Assembly: GCA_030604195.1 (NCBI GenBank)
Contig: JAUVWI010000011.1
Location: 1 to 64,000 of the forward strand
DNA from: Spirochaetales bacterium
Lineage (GTDB): Bacteria > Spirochaetota > Spirochaetia > SZUA-6 > DRHE01
DNA: 64,000 nucleotides
Reading direction: 5' to 3'
A program made the position numbers and the translations under genes. Below, in pieces: positions 54,377 to 63,530 of this stretch (the first letter of the stretch is position 1; the number at the start of each line of letters is the position of its first letter). The notes under the pieces were generated by a model, which worked only from the letters and a program-made list of their open reading frames with translations, was not told where the DNA came from and did no database searches.

Positions 54377-54802
54377 ATGAAAAGTGAAATGAGACTGAAA
54401 GAAATAGGTGCGACTCTTAATTGTGCCCTTCAGAAAAGAGACGAGATTCGCGTTGTCTATCTATTCGGGTCCCAAGCCAGGGGGACTGTTGCTAATTCTA
54501 GTGATATTGATATCGGGGTTCTTTTAAACGAGAATTTTGTAAAAGAGAGTGTTTACGGTTACCGGGCGGACTTGACTGCAGAGTTAATATCTCTTCTGAG
54601 AACCGATAAAATTGATTTGGTTGTTCTTAACCATGCTCCGCCGTTGCTATCGCATAGGGTTGTGCGTGATGGAATTGTAATACACTGTAAGGATGAGAGT
54701 GAGAGAATTGCTTTTGAAGTAAAAATGTTAAACAGGTTTTTAGATACCGCTCCCTTAAGGGAAAGACAAAACGAGTATATTAAGAAGAGCGTTCTTTTAT
54801 GA
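54377..54802 (+). CDS. MNT-domain nucleotidyltransferase antitoxin
   Basis: A 141-residue minimal nucleotidyltransferase. It has the GSx10DxD motif (FGSQARGTVANSSDIDIGV), so it could AMPylate its partner as MntA antitoxins do. The start may be ATG 54377; a GTG at 54359 is also in frame. It overlaps the HEPN partner by 4 bases. The partner is broken, which leaves this gene without a working toxin here. Confidence 0.82.
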   Translation: MKSEMRLKEIGATLNCALQKRDEIRVVYLFGSQARGTVANSSDIDIGVLLNENFVKESVYGYRADLTAELISLLRTDKIDLVVLNHAPPLLSHRVVRDGIVIHCKDESERIAFEVKMLNRFLDTAPLRERQNEYIKKSVLL

Positions 54803-55081
54803 TTGATAAAGAAGTAATCTATAAACATATCGGGGAACTCAGAAAAATAGTAAACGAATTATCTGCTTTTGAATCTTATACTTTAGATGATCTGGAAATT
54901 GATATTGGCAAGCAATGGCAAATCGAACGCGGTCTCCAGCTTGCGATTCAAAATCTGTTGGATATTGGGAGTCACATCCTCTCGGCATTGGGGAAAAACA
55001 ATAATATATAAAATTTTGCACGACCAACTGGAAGATTTTAAAACGTTTTGCAGGCTTATCATCGAATATCTGGAGCAGTAA
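54799..55081 (+). pseudogene. HEPN (HepT-like) toxin gene, internally deleted
   Basis: The first about 60 codons give a HEPN helix pair (LQLAIQNLLDIGSHILSAL), then the reading frame stops at 55009-55011. The C-terminal helix of the family (YKILHDQLEDFKTF and IIEYLEQ) reappears in another frame, ending at 55081. Compared with HepT proteins of about 130-140 residues, the middle containing the RNase motif RX4-6H is missing. The gene has therefore lost both the motif and the frame. Confidence 0.7.
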
Positions 55082-55112
55082 GCAGGATTAAAAGATGATA
55101 ATTGGACAAGCC

Positions 55113-55141
55113 TTGACGTTTCCCTTCTTATTAAATAGTAT
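55113..55141 (+). promoter_or_regulatory. promoter of the ABC exporter operon
   Basis: TTGACG (55113-55118) and TAGTAT (55136-55141) with a 17-base spacer, 57 bases before the ATG of the first operon gene. Confidence 0.45.
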
Positions 55142-55198
55142 GCCCTTCATACTCCACTGAATTTCACGGCTTTTAAGAGCTGTTTGTGAGGTCTTTTC

Positions 55199-56053
55199 AT
55201 GAAGAAAAAAACCGTGTATATACCGGTGATTACCGTGGTTGTTCTGGGAATCATAGCTTTGTCGGTTTACTTTAGCAGGATGAGTTTTGATACTACTTTA
55301 GAATTTCGGGTCAGGGATGCGGTAAGCGGGAACTGGATCTGGGATTCCACTTTTAAATTTCAGGAGCGGGTAATTCGCGGATTCTATCAATCAGACAGAG
55401 GCCCTATTGATTATCAATTTACCCATCTAGAAACGGGCAACTGGGACTTACAGATTTCCGCTCCGGCTTACCAGGCAGTAACCATACCGGTAACTATTAA
55501 GAAGGGGGCAAATAGGATTGAAGAGCCCATTGAGTTATCCGGGTATGAGATACCTGACATTGATCATTTTATTATCTTTGAAGAAAAAGTAGGTGGTGAT
55601 ATTGTGACTGAGATCCGGCCGGTTGGCACTGATGGCCGGGCCGTTATAAATCATCCCTGTATTGATCTGTGGATCGGCTGCAGGATATCTGAACAATTAA
55701 AGGGCGGCCTCTATGTACAGAAACCTACCGAGGAGGGCTCAGAGAGGGGTAAAGAACTCTTTTCCGGTGAGGTCGAATGGCAGTGGGATCAAACTCCCGA
55801 GACTACCTTTCGTTACAGCGCCAGGATTCCCGGGTCCAGGATCAGCAATCATGGGGTGCCCTACAGGGTGATTGATTATCTTTTAATCCTGCCGGACAGT
55901 AGAAAAATAACCAGGAAGGAAGTGGCTGAATTAATGAAACAGGCGCCTCAAATACAGGACACTGAAGCGTTAATAAGCTTTCTAGATGAATATGAAGATA
56001 GATTTTTCTATGATATACACACTTCCTGGAATGTAGAGGGGGCAGCGCAATGA
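55199..56053 (+). CDS. membrane-anchored beta-rich protein of ABC operon
   Basis: A 284-residue protein with one N-terminal TM helix (about 7-25) and a periplasmic beta-rich part (VRDAVSGNWIWDSTF, WDLQISAPAYQAVTIPV) reminiscent of carboxypeptidase-regulatory-like or PEGA domains. No family firmly recognised. It overlaps the ATPase gene by ATGA and leads an operon of four genes, each coupled by 4-base overlaps, so it probably serves the transporter as a periplasmic partner. Confidence 0.7.
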   Translation: MKKKTVYIPVITVVVLGIIALSVYFSRMSFDTTLEFRVRDAVSGNWIWDSTFKFQERVIRGFYQSDRGPIDYQFTHLETGNWDLQISAPAYQAVTIPVTIKKGANRIEEPIELSGYEIPDIDHFIIFEEKVGGDIVTEIRPVGTDGRAVINHPCIDLWIGCRISEQLKGGLYVQKPTEEGSERGKELFSGEVEWQWDQTPETTFRYSARIPGSRISNHGVPYRVIDYLLILPDSRKITRKEVAELMKQAPQIQDTEALISFLDEYEDRFFYDIHTSWNVEGAAQ

Positions 56054-57015
56054 TACGCACCAGTGGTCTGGTTAAGAAATATGGAAACTTTACCGCGGTT
56101 GATAACCTCGATCTGAATATTCCGGCCGGAGAGATATATGGTTTCCTGGGGCCCAACGGCGCCGGTAAAACTTCTACAATTCTGATGATATTGGGAATTG
56201 TCCGGCCTACAGCCGGAGAGATTTTTCTTTTTGAAGAAAAATATACACCTGACCGGCTTGATATGAGAAATAAAATCGGTGTTGTCCCGGAAAAACATCC
56301 CCAGGGTGTCTGGAGCTGGATGACTGCCTTTGAATACCTGCAGATGTTCGCCGACCTGTTTGATCTTAAAAGGGTTTATAAAAATTCTCAAGAAAGGATA
56401 GACTATCTGCTGCAGCAGGTTGATCTCCATAGTGTAAGAAATAAAAGGATAGCTGAGTTTTCCAGGGGGATGCTGCAGAAGCTCAGCATTATCCGGGCTT
56501 TGCTTCATGATCCTGATATACTTTTCCTGGATGAGCCGATTTCAGGTCTCGACCCTATGGGAATAAAGCAGATCCGCGATCTTATTCTGGCTGAAAACAG
56601 GGAGGGGCGGACCATCTTCATCTCTTCCCACCTGCTCTCTGAAATGGAAAAGCTCTGTCACCGGGTGGCAATAATATATAACGGCAGGCTTTTAGCAGAG
56701 GATAATATGAGTTCCCTTTTAGCCAGGCTGATCAAGGACAGGGAAATTCTTATTGATCTGGAAAGTCTTCCTCCCGATCTGGTTGGTTCCATTAAGGAGC
56801 TTCCCTTTGTGCTGGATACCACAACCAGGGATAATACCCTGGTTATTAAGGTCTCTAAAAAAGGAGATTTTCGTAAAGATATATCCGCTTATTTAATAAA
56901 GAAGGATCTGGTGCCCTTAAGAATCGAAGAAAAGGCGCTCTCACTGGAAGAGGCTTTTGTCACAATTACTAATGAAAATATAGATATGTTCACAGAAATT
57001 GGAGGCCGGGAATGA
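56050..57015 (+). CDS. ABC transporter ATP-binding protein
   Basis: A 321-residue NatA/CcmA-type ATPase. Walker A GPNGAGKTS, a signature SRGMLQKLSIIRALL (Gly-Gly replaced by Arg-Gly, as seen in this subgroup), Walker B ILFLDEPISGLDP and switch His in FISSHLLSEM. The C-terminal about 90 residues extend beyond the ATPase, as in exporters with regulatory tails. The permease follows with a 4-base overlap. Confidence 0.93.
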   Translation: MIRTSGLVKKYGNFTAVDNLDLNIPAGEIYGFLGPNGAGKTSTILMILGIVRPTAGEIFLFEEKYTPDRLDMRNKIGVVPEKHPQGVWSWMTAFEYLQMFADLFDLKRVYKNSQERIDYLLQQVDLHSVRNKRIAEFSRGMLQKLSIIRALLHDPDILFLDEPISGLDPMGIKQIRDLILAENREGRTIFISSHLLSEMEKLCHRVAIIYNGRLLAEDNMSSLLARLIKDREILIDLESLPPDLVGSIKELPFVLDTTTRDNTLVIKVSKKGDFRKDISAYLIKKDLVPLRIEEKALSLEEAFVTITNENIDMFTEIGGRE

Positions 57016-57881
57016 ATTTTCGCCTACGCGCAGCCTCAGTAATCGCTAAAAGACGTATTTTTGAATCATGCTTAAGCCCGGGTTTTTATATTGCCCAGGC
57101 CGTGGGTCTGCTTTTATCTTACTTATTGATTTCAGGATTTGTAGGCTCCATAGACTCAAGCGGCTTCAATTATATGCTGCACCCCTTATATGAGCTCATT
57201 GGCAGGTCTCTGGCCGGCGCTTTCGGACCCACTTTTTTGGAAAAGCTTTTTTCCGAAGGACCATTCCAGTTTGTTTTCTATATTTCATTTGTTCCGGTAT
57301 TCCTCTATCTATCATTCAGCACCGTGTTCCACTTTGGGCTGGAGAAAAAAGTTGGGGCTATTGAGTTACTGGCCTATGGGCCTGTGGATGGAACCTCCTA
57401 TTTTCTGGCTTTCTATATAAAAGATGTGGTGCTGACTATTCTTTACCTGTTAGTACTGGTCCTGTTTCTAAGTGCAGCAGCTCTTTTGAACAATCTGGTT
57501 TTAGGGCCTGCTTTTCTTTATGCGCTGGTAGTGATTTTTTTCATGGCCCTGATTCTCTATACTATCAGTATCCTGGCGTCGGTCCTGACCGATAGCGGCG
57601 CCTCGGCCATGGCTCTTTACATCGGCATTATATTGCTTTTTCTGATCGTAATGATGGGTTCTTTCACAATTGCCAGCGGTTATGTGCGCAGCTTTTCTTC
57701 TGTCCTGTCATGGGTAATAAACTGGGTCTCACCATTTTTCTATTGGGGTCTGGCTCTTTCCTTTATAGAGGCGGGGAACACGCTTAATTATCTTCTGATC
57801 CTGCTGGTAATGGCGGCGTTGTCCGGCCTGTTTCTCTTTCTAAGCCATCTTGTAATTAAAATGAAGGGGGTGCGGCCATGA
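57012..57881 (+). CDS. ABC-2-type permease
   Basis: A 289-residue membrane protein with about six TM helices (among them IAQAVGLLLSYLLISGF, VVLTILYLLVLVLFLSAA, IGIILLFLIVMMGSFTI). The layout is that of ABC-2 permeases of the CcmB/NatB or Gld type. Coupled to the ATPase and to the next periplasmic protein gene. Substrate unknown. Confidence 0.85.
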   Translation: MNFRLRAASVIAKRRIFESCLSPGFYIAQAVGLLLSYLLISGFVGSIDSSGFNYMLHPLYELIGRSLAGAFGPTFLEKLFSEGPFQFVFYISFVPVFLYLSFSTVFHFGLEKKVGAIELLAYGPVDGTSYFLAFYIKDVVLTILYLLVLVLFLSAAALLNNLVLGPAFLYALVVIFFMALILYTISILASVLTDSGASAMALYIGIILLFLIVMMGSFTIASGYVRSFSSVLSWVINWVSPFFYWGLALSFIEAGNTLNYLLILLVMAALSGLFLFLSHLVIKMKGVRP

Positions 57882-59206
57882 AAGGGCTCTTAATATTCTT
57901 TTTTATTCTTATTCTTATCGGTCCGGTAGTCGCAGATGTTCCGGTAAGACAGGAGCAGTTTATCTATTCTATTATGGCCTTTAATGGTAAGGATTACAGC
58001 GGCACATTCTGCGGCGAAAACTCAGATACCATTTACCTGATAGCGGATCAGGATAATTTTATTACAGCAAGAAAAACCCTGGTCTACTACTGGCCCATAA
58101 CCGGGGATTGGAAAACAGATACCAGTGCATTGAACTATCCCTTTGAGGGCACTCTGGAATTAACTGATAAAAAAGGGAAATCCCGAATAATCAATTCGGA
58201 GCGCTATACATTCTATAATGTCCAGGGTGAATATGAGCTGAACTGGATAGTGGCCACCGGAGATGAAGCTGAAAAAGCCTGGCAGCACTACCAGGGTCTG
58301 ATTGAACAGTATTGGCAGGCCACCTCCCAATATCAGCAGGCAAAGATGACTTTTGATATGATGATGGAGGAGCTCGGAACGAAGATCACCGAGATGCGCA
58401 ATTCGGGCATTGATGTTACAGAGTTGGTGGAGAAATTAAAAACCTTAAGATCACCTGAACCGCCGCAGCCCCCGGATGATTATATTGTTCCGCCGTCACC
58501 GGTGCAGAGCGCTTTAATTCTGAACCTGCCGTGCGGGGAGTATAATATACGCTTTATCAATGGGGATGACGCAATAATGGAGAGTTCTGAGAAGAGGGTG
58601 GTTGTCTTTGAAAAACGAAGAGCCGATGGTATAGGCTTCGAGGTGATCCCGGGTGATAAATGGACCCGGCCCGTTGAATCCAAAAGTCCATCATCGGTTT
58701 TATATGTGGACGGCACTACCAACCTGTACTTGCGTCCCTTTTTTCAGGATGAGTTTAATGATCTCTATTACCAGAAAATGATCAAGAATGATGCCAGAGG
58801 GAATCCAAGCCTGATGAACTGGGTGCGTATACAGCAGGTACCCGGGGCCAGGATTGAATTGACCGGAAACAGCCACGCGAGTGAGGTAATACTGGAAGAA
58901 CCTTTTTATGTGGAACAGACCAAGGGCTCGGCCCTGGGTTATAAAATTGTGCCCTTTGATCCGGAAGGCGCTCATAAAGACAGGGATCCCAGCCTGATTG
59001 CCTTTAAAGTGCCGGTTAATAGAGAGAGGAGCCTTATAAAGTTTAAACTCCTCGACAAGAGCGGCCTCGATATGGCCGGCAGCAGCCGGCAGGTAAGGGT
59101 AATCATTAAATCCCGCTGGCAGGCAGTACTCTTGCTTTTCTGCCTGCTGCCCCTTCTGGCAATGGCAACAGTACGCATAATCAGGTCCAGAAAATATTCT
59201 CTTTAG
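57878..59206 (+). CDS. exported membrane-anchored protein of ABC operon
   Basis: A 442-residue protein with a signal peptide (FFFILILIGPVVAD), a long beta-rich and coiled-coil-containing region (about 125-195, ending with a Pro-rich EPPQPPDDYIVPP), and a C-terminal TM helix with a basic tail (FCLLPLLAMATVRIIRSRK). Tethered to the inner membrane, most of the chain faces the periplasm. With the first gene it would flank the ATPase-permease pair. No family recognised. Confidence 0.7.
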   Translation: MKGLLIFFFILILIGPVVADVPVRQEQFIYSIMAFNGKDYSGTFCGENSDTIYLIADQDNFITARKTLVYYWPITGDWKTDTSALNYPFEGTLELTDKKGKSRIINSERYTFYNVQGEYELNWIVATGDEAEKAWQHYQGLIEQYWQATSQYQQAKMTFDMMMEELGTKITEMRNSGIDVTELVEKLKTLRSPEPPQPPDDYIVPPSPVQSALILNLPCGEYNIRFINGDDAIMESSEKRVVVFEKRRADGIGFEVIPGDKWTRPVESKSPSSVLYVDGTTNLYLRPFFQDEFNDLYYQKMIKNDARGNPSLMNWVRIQQVPGARIELTGNSHASEVILEEPFYVEQTKGSALGYKIVPFDPEGAHKDRDPSLIAFKVPVNRERSLIKFKLLDKSGLDMAGSSRQVRVIIKSRWQAVLLLFCLLPLLAMATVRIIRSRKYSL

Positions 59207-59219
59207 AAAAGGAGAGAAC

Positions 59220-60311
59220 ATGTATATTGGGGAGCGTGAGATCGGCCCCAATGCCCCTGTTTTTATTGTGGCAGAGGCCGGAACTGCACATCTGGGCCAA
59301 CTTGAGCGGGGTTATGAACTGATCGATGGAGCAGCAGCTGCAGGCGCGGATTGCATTAAATTCCAGGCGGTTATTGCTGACGAGATAATCCACCCCTTAA
59401 GCGGGCAGGTTGAACTTCCCGGCGGCAGGGTCGACCTCTACCGGAAATTCAAAGAGCTGGAGCGGGATGCCGGCTTTTACAGGCAATTAAAGGAATATAC
59501 TGAAAAAAAAGGACTTGTCTTTCTCTGTTCAGCCTTTGGGCTGGAAAGCGCCCGCCTGCTCCATTCTCTGGAGGTTGATGCTCTTAAAATAGCCTCACCT
59601 GAACTGAATCATTTTATACTGTTAAAAGAAGCCGCCTCCTACAAGTTGCCGCTGATCCTCTCCACCGGGGTTTCCACCCTGGCTGATATTGAGAATGCTC
59701 TGGTGATCACCGGTGAAATGAGTATACTTCTGCACTGTGTTACTGCTTACCCGGCGCCTGAAGAGGAATACAATCTCAATGTTATCCCCAATATGGGATG
59801 TATCTTCGGCAGGCTTATGGGCATTTCCGACCACTCTAAAGACCCCCTGCTGGTTCCCGTACTGGCGGTTTGCTGTGGTTCGGTTGTTATAGAGAAGCAT
59901 CTTACCCTTTCAGCAACTGCAGGGGGTCTGGATGATGTTTTTGCCCTTGATCCGGAGGAGTTCAGTCTCATGGTTAGGGCGGTCAGAAGGGCGGAAAAAG
60001 AAGGCGAGGAGGCAAACCTGGAGCGTATGTCGGCAGATTATGGCCGGGAGCGGGTGCTTCGAGTCCTGGGAAGCGGTGTTAAAGAGCTGGCTGCAGCAGA
60101 GGCGGGCTTTTATTGTACTACCAACCGTTCCATCCAGGCCTGGAAGGCAATTGCTGAAGGAGAGGTAATAACAGGGGATAATATTGCCGTGCTGCGCAGT
60201 GAAAAAAATCTGATTCCGGGTTTAGCCCCGGAGTATTTACAAATGGTGTTGGGAAGGCAGGCCAGGCGTGACATACCGGCAGGGGCGGGCTTGAGCTGGG
60301 AAGATCTATAG
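59220..60311 (+). CDS. NeuB-family N-acetylneuraminate-type synthase
   Basis: A 363-residue enzyme with a TIM-barrel NeuB domain (FIVAEAGTAHLG, CIKFQAV, LILSTGVSTLADIE, GISDHSKDP, IEKHLTLS) and a C-terminal SAF/antifreeze-like domain. The family condenses PEP with an N-acyl-hexosamine to make sialic, legionaminic or pseudaminic acid. No neuA, neuC or legionaminate genes are adjacent, so the sugar is unknown. GGAGAG precedes ATG. Confidence 0.85.
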   Translation: MYIGEREIGPNAPVFIVAEAGTAHLGQLERGYELIDGAAAAGADCIKFQAVIADEIIHPLSGQVELPGGRVDLYRKFKELERDAGFYRQLKEYTEKKGLVFLCSAFGLESARLLHSLEVDALKIASPELNHFILLKEAASYKLPLILSTGVSTLADIENALVITGEMSILLHCVTAYPAPEEEYNLNVIPNMGCIFGRLMGISDHSKDPLLVPVLAVCCGSVVIEKHLTLSATAGGLDDVFALDPEEFSLMVRAVRRAEKEGEEANLERMSADYGRERVLRVLGSGVKELAAAEAGFYCTTNRSIQAWKAIAEGEVITGDNIAVLRSEKNLIPGLAPEYLQMVLGRQARRDIPAGAGLSWEDL

Positions 60312-60331
60312 GATTAATTTTTCTTCATTAC

Positions 60332-60380
60332 TACCTTTACTTTTATCGCATTAATGGTTAGAATTACCTTTACTTTTATC
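60332..60380. repeat. two-copy direct repeat
   Basis: TACCTTTACTTTTATC occurs at 60332-60347 and again at 60365-60380 (33-base offset), followed in both by a TCGCAT, the second copy with TTAA inserted. It is in the gap between convergent genes. The rest of the gap (60381-60510) shows no clear feature. Confidence 0.5.
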
Positions 60381-60510
60381 TTAATCGCATGAAATATTGG
60401 GTGACAATTAAATGTTGAATACAACCTATACTCCCTTCCTCATTACCTGTCAGGCGAGGTGGTAAGGTTAATGAATGAACTTAATTGAGTGTTAAGAGGC
60501 TGAGCCCAGA

Positions 60511-61554
60511 CTACTTCTCAAAGTAATAAAAGGCATCGATTATATCGAGATATACCCCATCAAAGCCGTTATCGATTATATTCTTGAGATAGGAATTATC
60601 ATTCCCGTAAATTATGGACTGCCACCCGGGATCCCAGTAGCGAACTTTATAATTGCCTTCCCAGTCAGGATTTTCCTCAGTAAGCCAGTCGGGAGCTGCG
60701 GGATCAGCCCTGCCGTCTTTATTCTTGTCCCACGATTCATGCCAGTAATAGCGGTAGGTTTCGGCCACGCCGATGGACATATAGGCAATAACCAGGCGGC
60801 TGCCCCCATTCTTTTTGCTTTTGAGCAAAGCTACGTCCCGGCTTTTCAGCCAGTCTGAACTTCCGGAACTGTCCTCGAAAAAGGCATCGATAATCAGGCA
60901 GTCATAATTCGTATTACCGAGGCTTTGCAGAAAGTCATCTTTAGTCCCAAATTCTTCAGGATTCAAAAGATAGAGAAAGTTCTTAGCTTCGGAGAGTTTT
61001 TTGATATCCAGCTTATTTTCATTGAAAAGAGGGTTGGGATAATCCGGTATTCTCTTCAATTCGCGGTTTGGTGCGGCAAAGGAGATAAATCCCTGTTCTG
61101 AATTCTTGCGGTAGGAATCGTCAACCTTACGGTGGTGCCGGCAGTAATCGGTGACCAGGACCTGAATGCTATTTGCCCTGGCCGTATGGAGGAGATTCAG
61201 CAGGTACTCGCTATCTTTTTTAGAGGTGGCAGTGTTTTCGCGTTTGTAGCCGTAGAATAGATCTTCCTGCCCGATGCCGCTGATAGCTCCGATATAGTCC
61301 AGGGAAGCTGCGCCCCCGGGCAAGCCATCTACAGCCAGGAGCTCATTGCCGTTCTGGGGGATGACAATGAAATCGGGATTGAAGCTCCTGGCATAACGGC
61401 TGATCTTTTGAACGAATTCACGCATCAATTGCTTATAGTCCATGGCCGCGGTCTCCGCCTGAACAGGCAGCGCCATGCCCGCTGCAAAGAGTATCAGCCC
61501 GGAAAGCAGGTGCCGGTAAATGGATTTTATCTTTACCTTAAAACAAAAGATCAT
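60511..61554 (-). CDS. GH114/TM1410-like exported protein
   Basis: A 347-residue protein with a signal peptide (about 1-34) and a TIM-barrel domain of the TM1410/GH114 type, with LVIAYMSIGVAETYRYYW, YWDPGWQSIIYG and GFDGVYLDIIDAFYYF. GH114 members are endo-alpha-1,4-polygalactosaminidases; TM1410 proteins of this set have no proven substrate. ATG 61554 overlaps the stop of the epimerase gene by 4 bases, so its translation is coupled to that gene, now broken; a TTG at 61566 is less likely. Confidence 0.82.
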   Translation of the reverse strand: MIFCFKVKIKSIYRHLLSGLILFAAGMALPVQAETAAMDYKQLMREFVQKISRYARSFNPDFIVIPQNGNELLAVDGLPGGAASLDYIGAISGIGQEDLFYGYKRENTATSKKDSEYLLNLLHTARANSIQVLVTDYCRHHRKVDDSYRKNSEQGFISFAAPNRELKRIPDYPNPLFNENKLDIKKLSEAKNFLYLLNPEEFGTKDDFLQSLGNTNYDCLIIDAFFEDSSGSSDWLKSRDVALLKSKKNGGSRLVIAYMSIGVAETYRYYWHESWDKNKDGRADPAAPDWLTEENPDWEGNYKVRYWDPGWQSIIYGNDNSYLKNIIDNGFDGVYLDIIDAFYYFEK

Positions 61555-62617
61555 GGTCCCATCCAACCAAAGCCGCTATTGTCGGAAGGATATAGATATC
61601 TGTTTTTGAAAACCAGAATTCCTGCAGCCGGATCATCTATCAGACCAAAATGGCCATCCAGGTCAGCATACTGAATATTCGGTCTTGAAAGTGCAAAATG
61701 AAGTCCTGCAGCTATACTAAGAGCAGACTCATCCATACAACCAACCATCACCTCAACACCTGCGGCCCTGCCTATGGAATTAATATGCAGAGCATCTGTA
61801 ATTCCGCCGGTTTTTATCAGTTTTATATTAATCATATCGATAAGATCATGTCGCACCAGGTGAAAAGCGTCTGTAAGACCGAGTATGCTTTCGTCTGCCA
61901 TAACAGGTATTGAACTTCTCGATGTGATCTTGCCGAGAAGTTTTGTTTCATTAGCAGGTGTAGGTTGCTCCAGGAGTTCAAGGTGAATAGAAGCATTCTG
62001 CTCATGAGTAAAACGTATTGCATCTTCGACAGAATAGCCCTGATTGGCATCGAATCTTATTCTGACAGTTTTCCCGAAACGCTCCCGCATTTTATGCAGT
62101 TTTTCCAGATCCTCATCCATGGAGAGCCCACCCTTTAATTTCAGGATTCGAACCCCCTCCCTTAGATATCTTGCTGCAATCTACAGAGTTTCTGCAAGAG
62201 GCATAATTCCTATAGTCCTGCTTGTTGCAATCTTTGTTCTGTACCCCCCTAAAAGTTTCCATACAGGCAATCCACTGTACTTGCCCAAAATATCGTAGAG
62301 AGCCATATCTACAGCTGCCCTGGCTCCTCTGCTTTCAGGTATCATTTTTTTTATATTCTCGGTTATATGGATATACCTCAAGGGATCCTTTTTAAACAGA
62401 AAGGGCATAACGACATTTTTAAAGTATCTGCCACACTATCCGAAGTCTCTCCGGTTACATGATAATCCGGCGCAGCACAGCCAAACCCCGATAGATTATT
62501 ATCAGTTTCAATTCTAATGAATATGCAGGATGCTTCTGTATAGGTTTCATAGGCTATTGTGTAGGATTCGCTTAGCTGCATGGTTTGCTTCCACACCTCA
62601 ACCCCTTTTATCTTCAA
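61551..62617 (-). pseudogene. broken DgcA-like dipeptide epimerase/N-acetyl-Glu racemase
   Basis: An enolase-superfamily member of the L-Ala-D/L-Glu epimerase type. The start MKIKGVEVWKQTM and the lid domain are followed by a frameshift in an A run near 62420, then by GARAAVDMALYDILGKYSG and an in-frame TAG at 62179-62181 (complement) between ETL and IAARYLREG. The rest is intact, including the KxK (ILKLKGG), Asp (FDANQGYS), Glu (LLEQPTP), Asp (MADESI) and Lys (IKTGGI) of the active site. Two independent lesions suggest true decay unless there are sequencing errors. Confidence 0.85.
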
Positions 62618-63530
62618 CCGGCCGCCCCGAAAGAAATTCTATGGCATGAATCTGCTGATCAAGAGGATGAATAGGATAGCCGGGGAATCCATCATATTCT
62701 TTTCTGCCCGGTGCATGCTGAAGCACTATTCCATCCGGTCTCCCGGCGGCCAGTATTTCAAACCCTCCGGGATAACCGGGATTCATAAGACTGCCCTGCC
62801 CTTCGATAACTATAAACTCAGGGTTCTTATCTCTCCAGGCACTCCATACGATATTCTCGATTTCGCCGGAAACAAAATCGTTAATAAGCGAATCGAGTAT
62901 TATTGAATAATCAGCACCCTGCATCCATGCCGTCTGGCCTGTACCGATCAGTTCTGAGCTCCTGCCGTGTGATTTTAGATTTTGAATTATCTTCCAGGCT
63001 GTTGTGCGCTTACCGATTGCCGAATCCGATCCAAGCACTGCTATTTTCAAAGAGGTTACATTATTGATCTTTCCCGTAAAAAAATGAAGTTTACTCCTGG
63101 GTGGAGGTTTACGAATATCTCTTAGAGTGAGTCCCTTCTCTGCCGCCAGGGTGCGGAGCTCTGAAATATCATTGAGAAATTCATGCAGACCGCTGTCTAC
63201 ATTCATACCGAAGTGTATTGCATCGAAGACAGCTGACCTTATGCAATTATCAATACCTCCCCCGTCCGAAGCTATTCCAATTAAAAGGTGTGTAGGAGCA
63301 AGCCCTTTTTTAGCAGCTCCTTCCGTAGCTTCACGTATATCCCCATAAATTGGTATCCCGGCGTGCTTTCCGTCAAGAAGCTCTCCGGCATCCATGCCTG
63401 CTGATAAACTGTCCACAACAGACAGGACATTATAGCGTTCCGTATGCCTTACCAATCCATGGGCTGTTTTACCGTAGCTGCTCTGAAATGCTCCTTCACA
63501 GTATACAATTGCATTACCTTCCGGAATCAT
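62598..63530 (-). CDS. DUF1611/DgcN-like N-acetyltransferase
   Basis: A 310-residue DUF1611 protein. It has a Rossmann-like N-terminal domain and a P-loop NTPase-like C-terminal domain (GSDSAIGKRTTA, then IVIEGQGSLMNPGYPG). Marine DgcN of this family was described as a D-glutamate N-acetyltransferase, with DgcA as the partner racemase. Adjacent epimerase and PLP genes support the same route, by inference. It overlaps both neighbours (4 and 20 bases). Confidence 0.85.
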   Translation of the reverse strand: MIPEGNAIVYCEGAFQSSYGKTAHGLVRHTERYNVLSVVDSLSAGMDAGELLDGKHAGIPIYGDIREATEGAAKKGLAPTHLLIGIASDGGGIDNCIRSAVFDAIHFGMNVDSGLHEFLNDISELRTLAAEKGLTLRDIRKPPPRSKLHFFTGKINNVTSLKIAVLGSDSAIGKRTTAWKIIQNLKSHGRSSELIGTGQTAWMQGADYSIILDSLINDFVSGEIENIVWSAWRDKNPEFIVIEGQGSLMNPGYPGGFEILAAGRPDGIVLQHAPGRKEYDGFPGYPIHPLDQQIHAIEFLSGRPVEDKRG

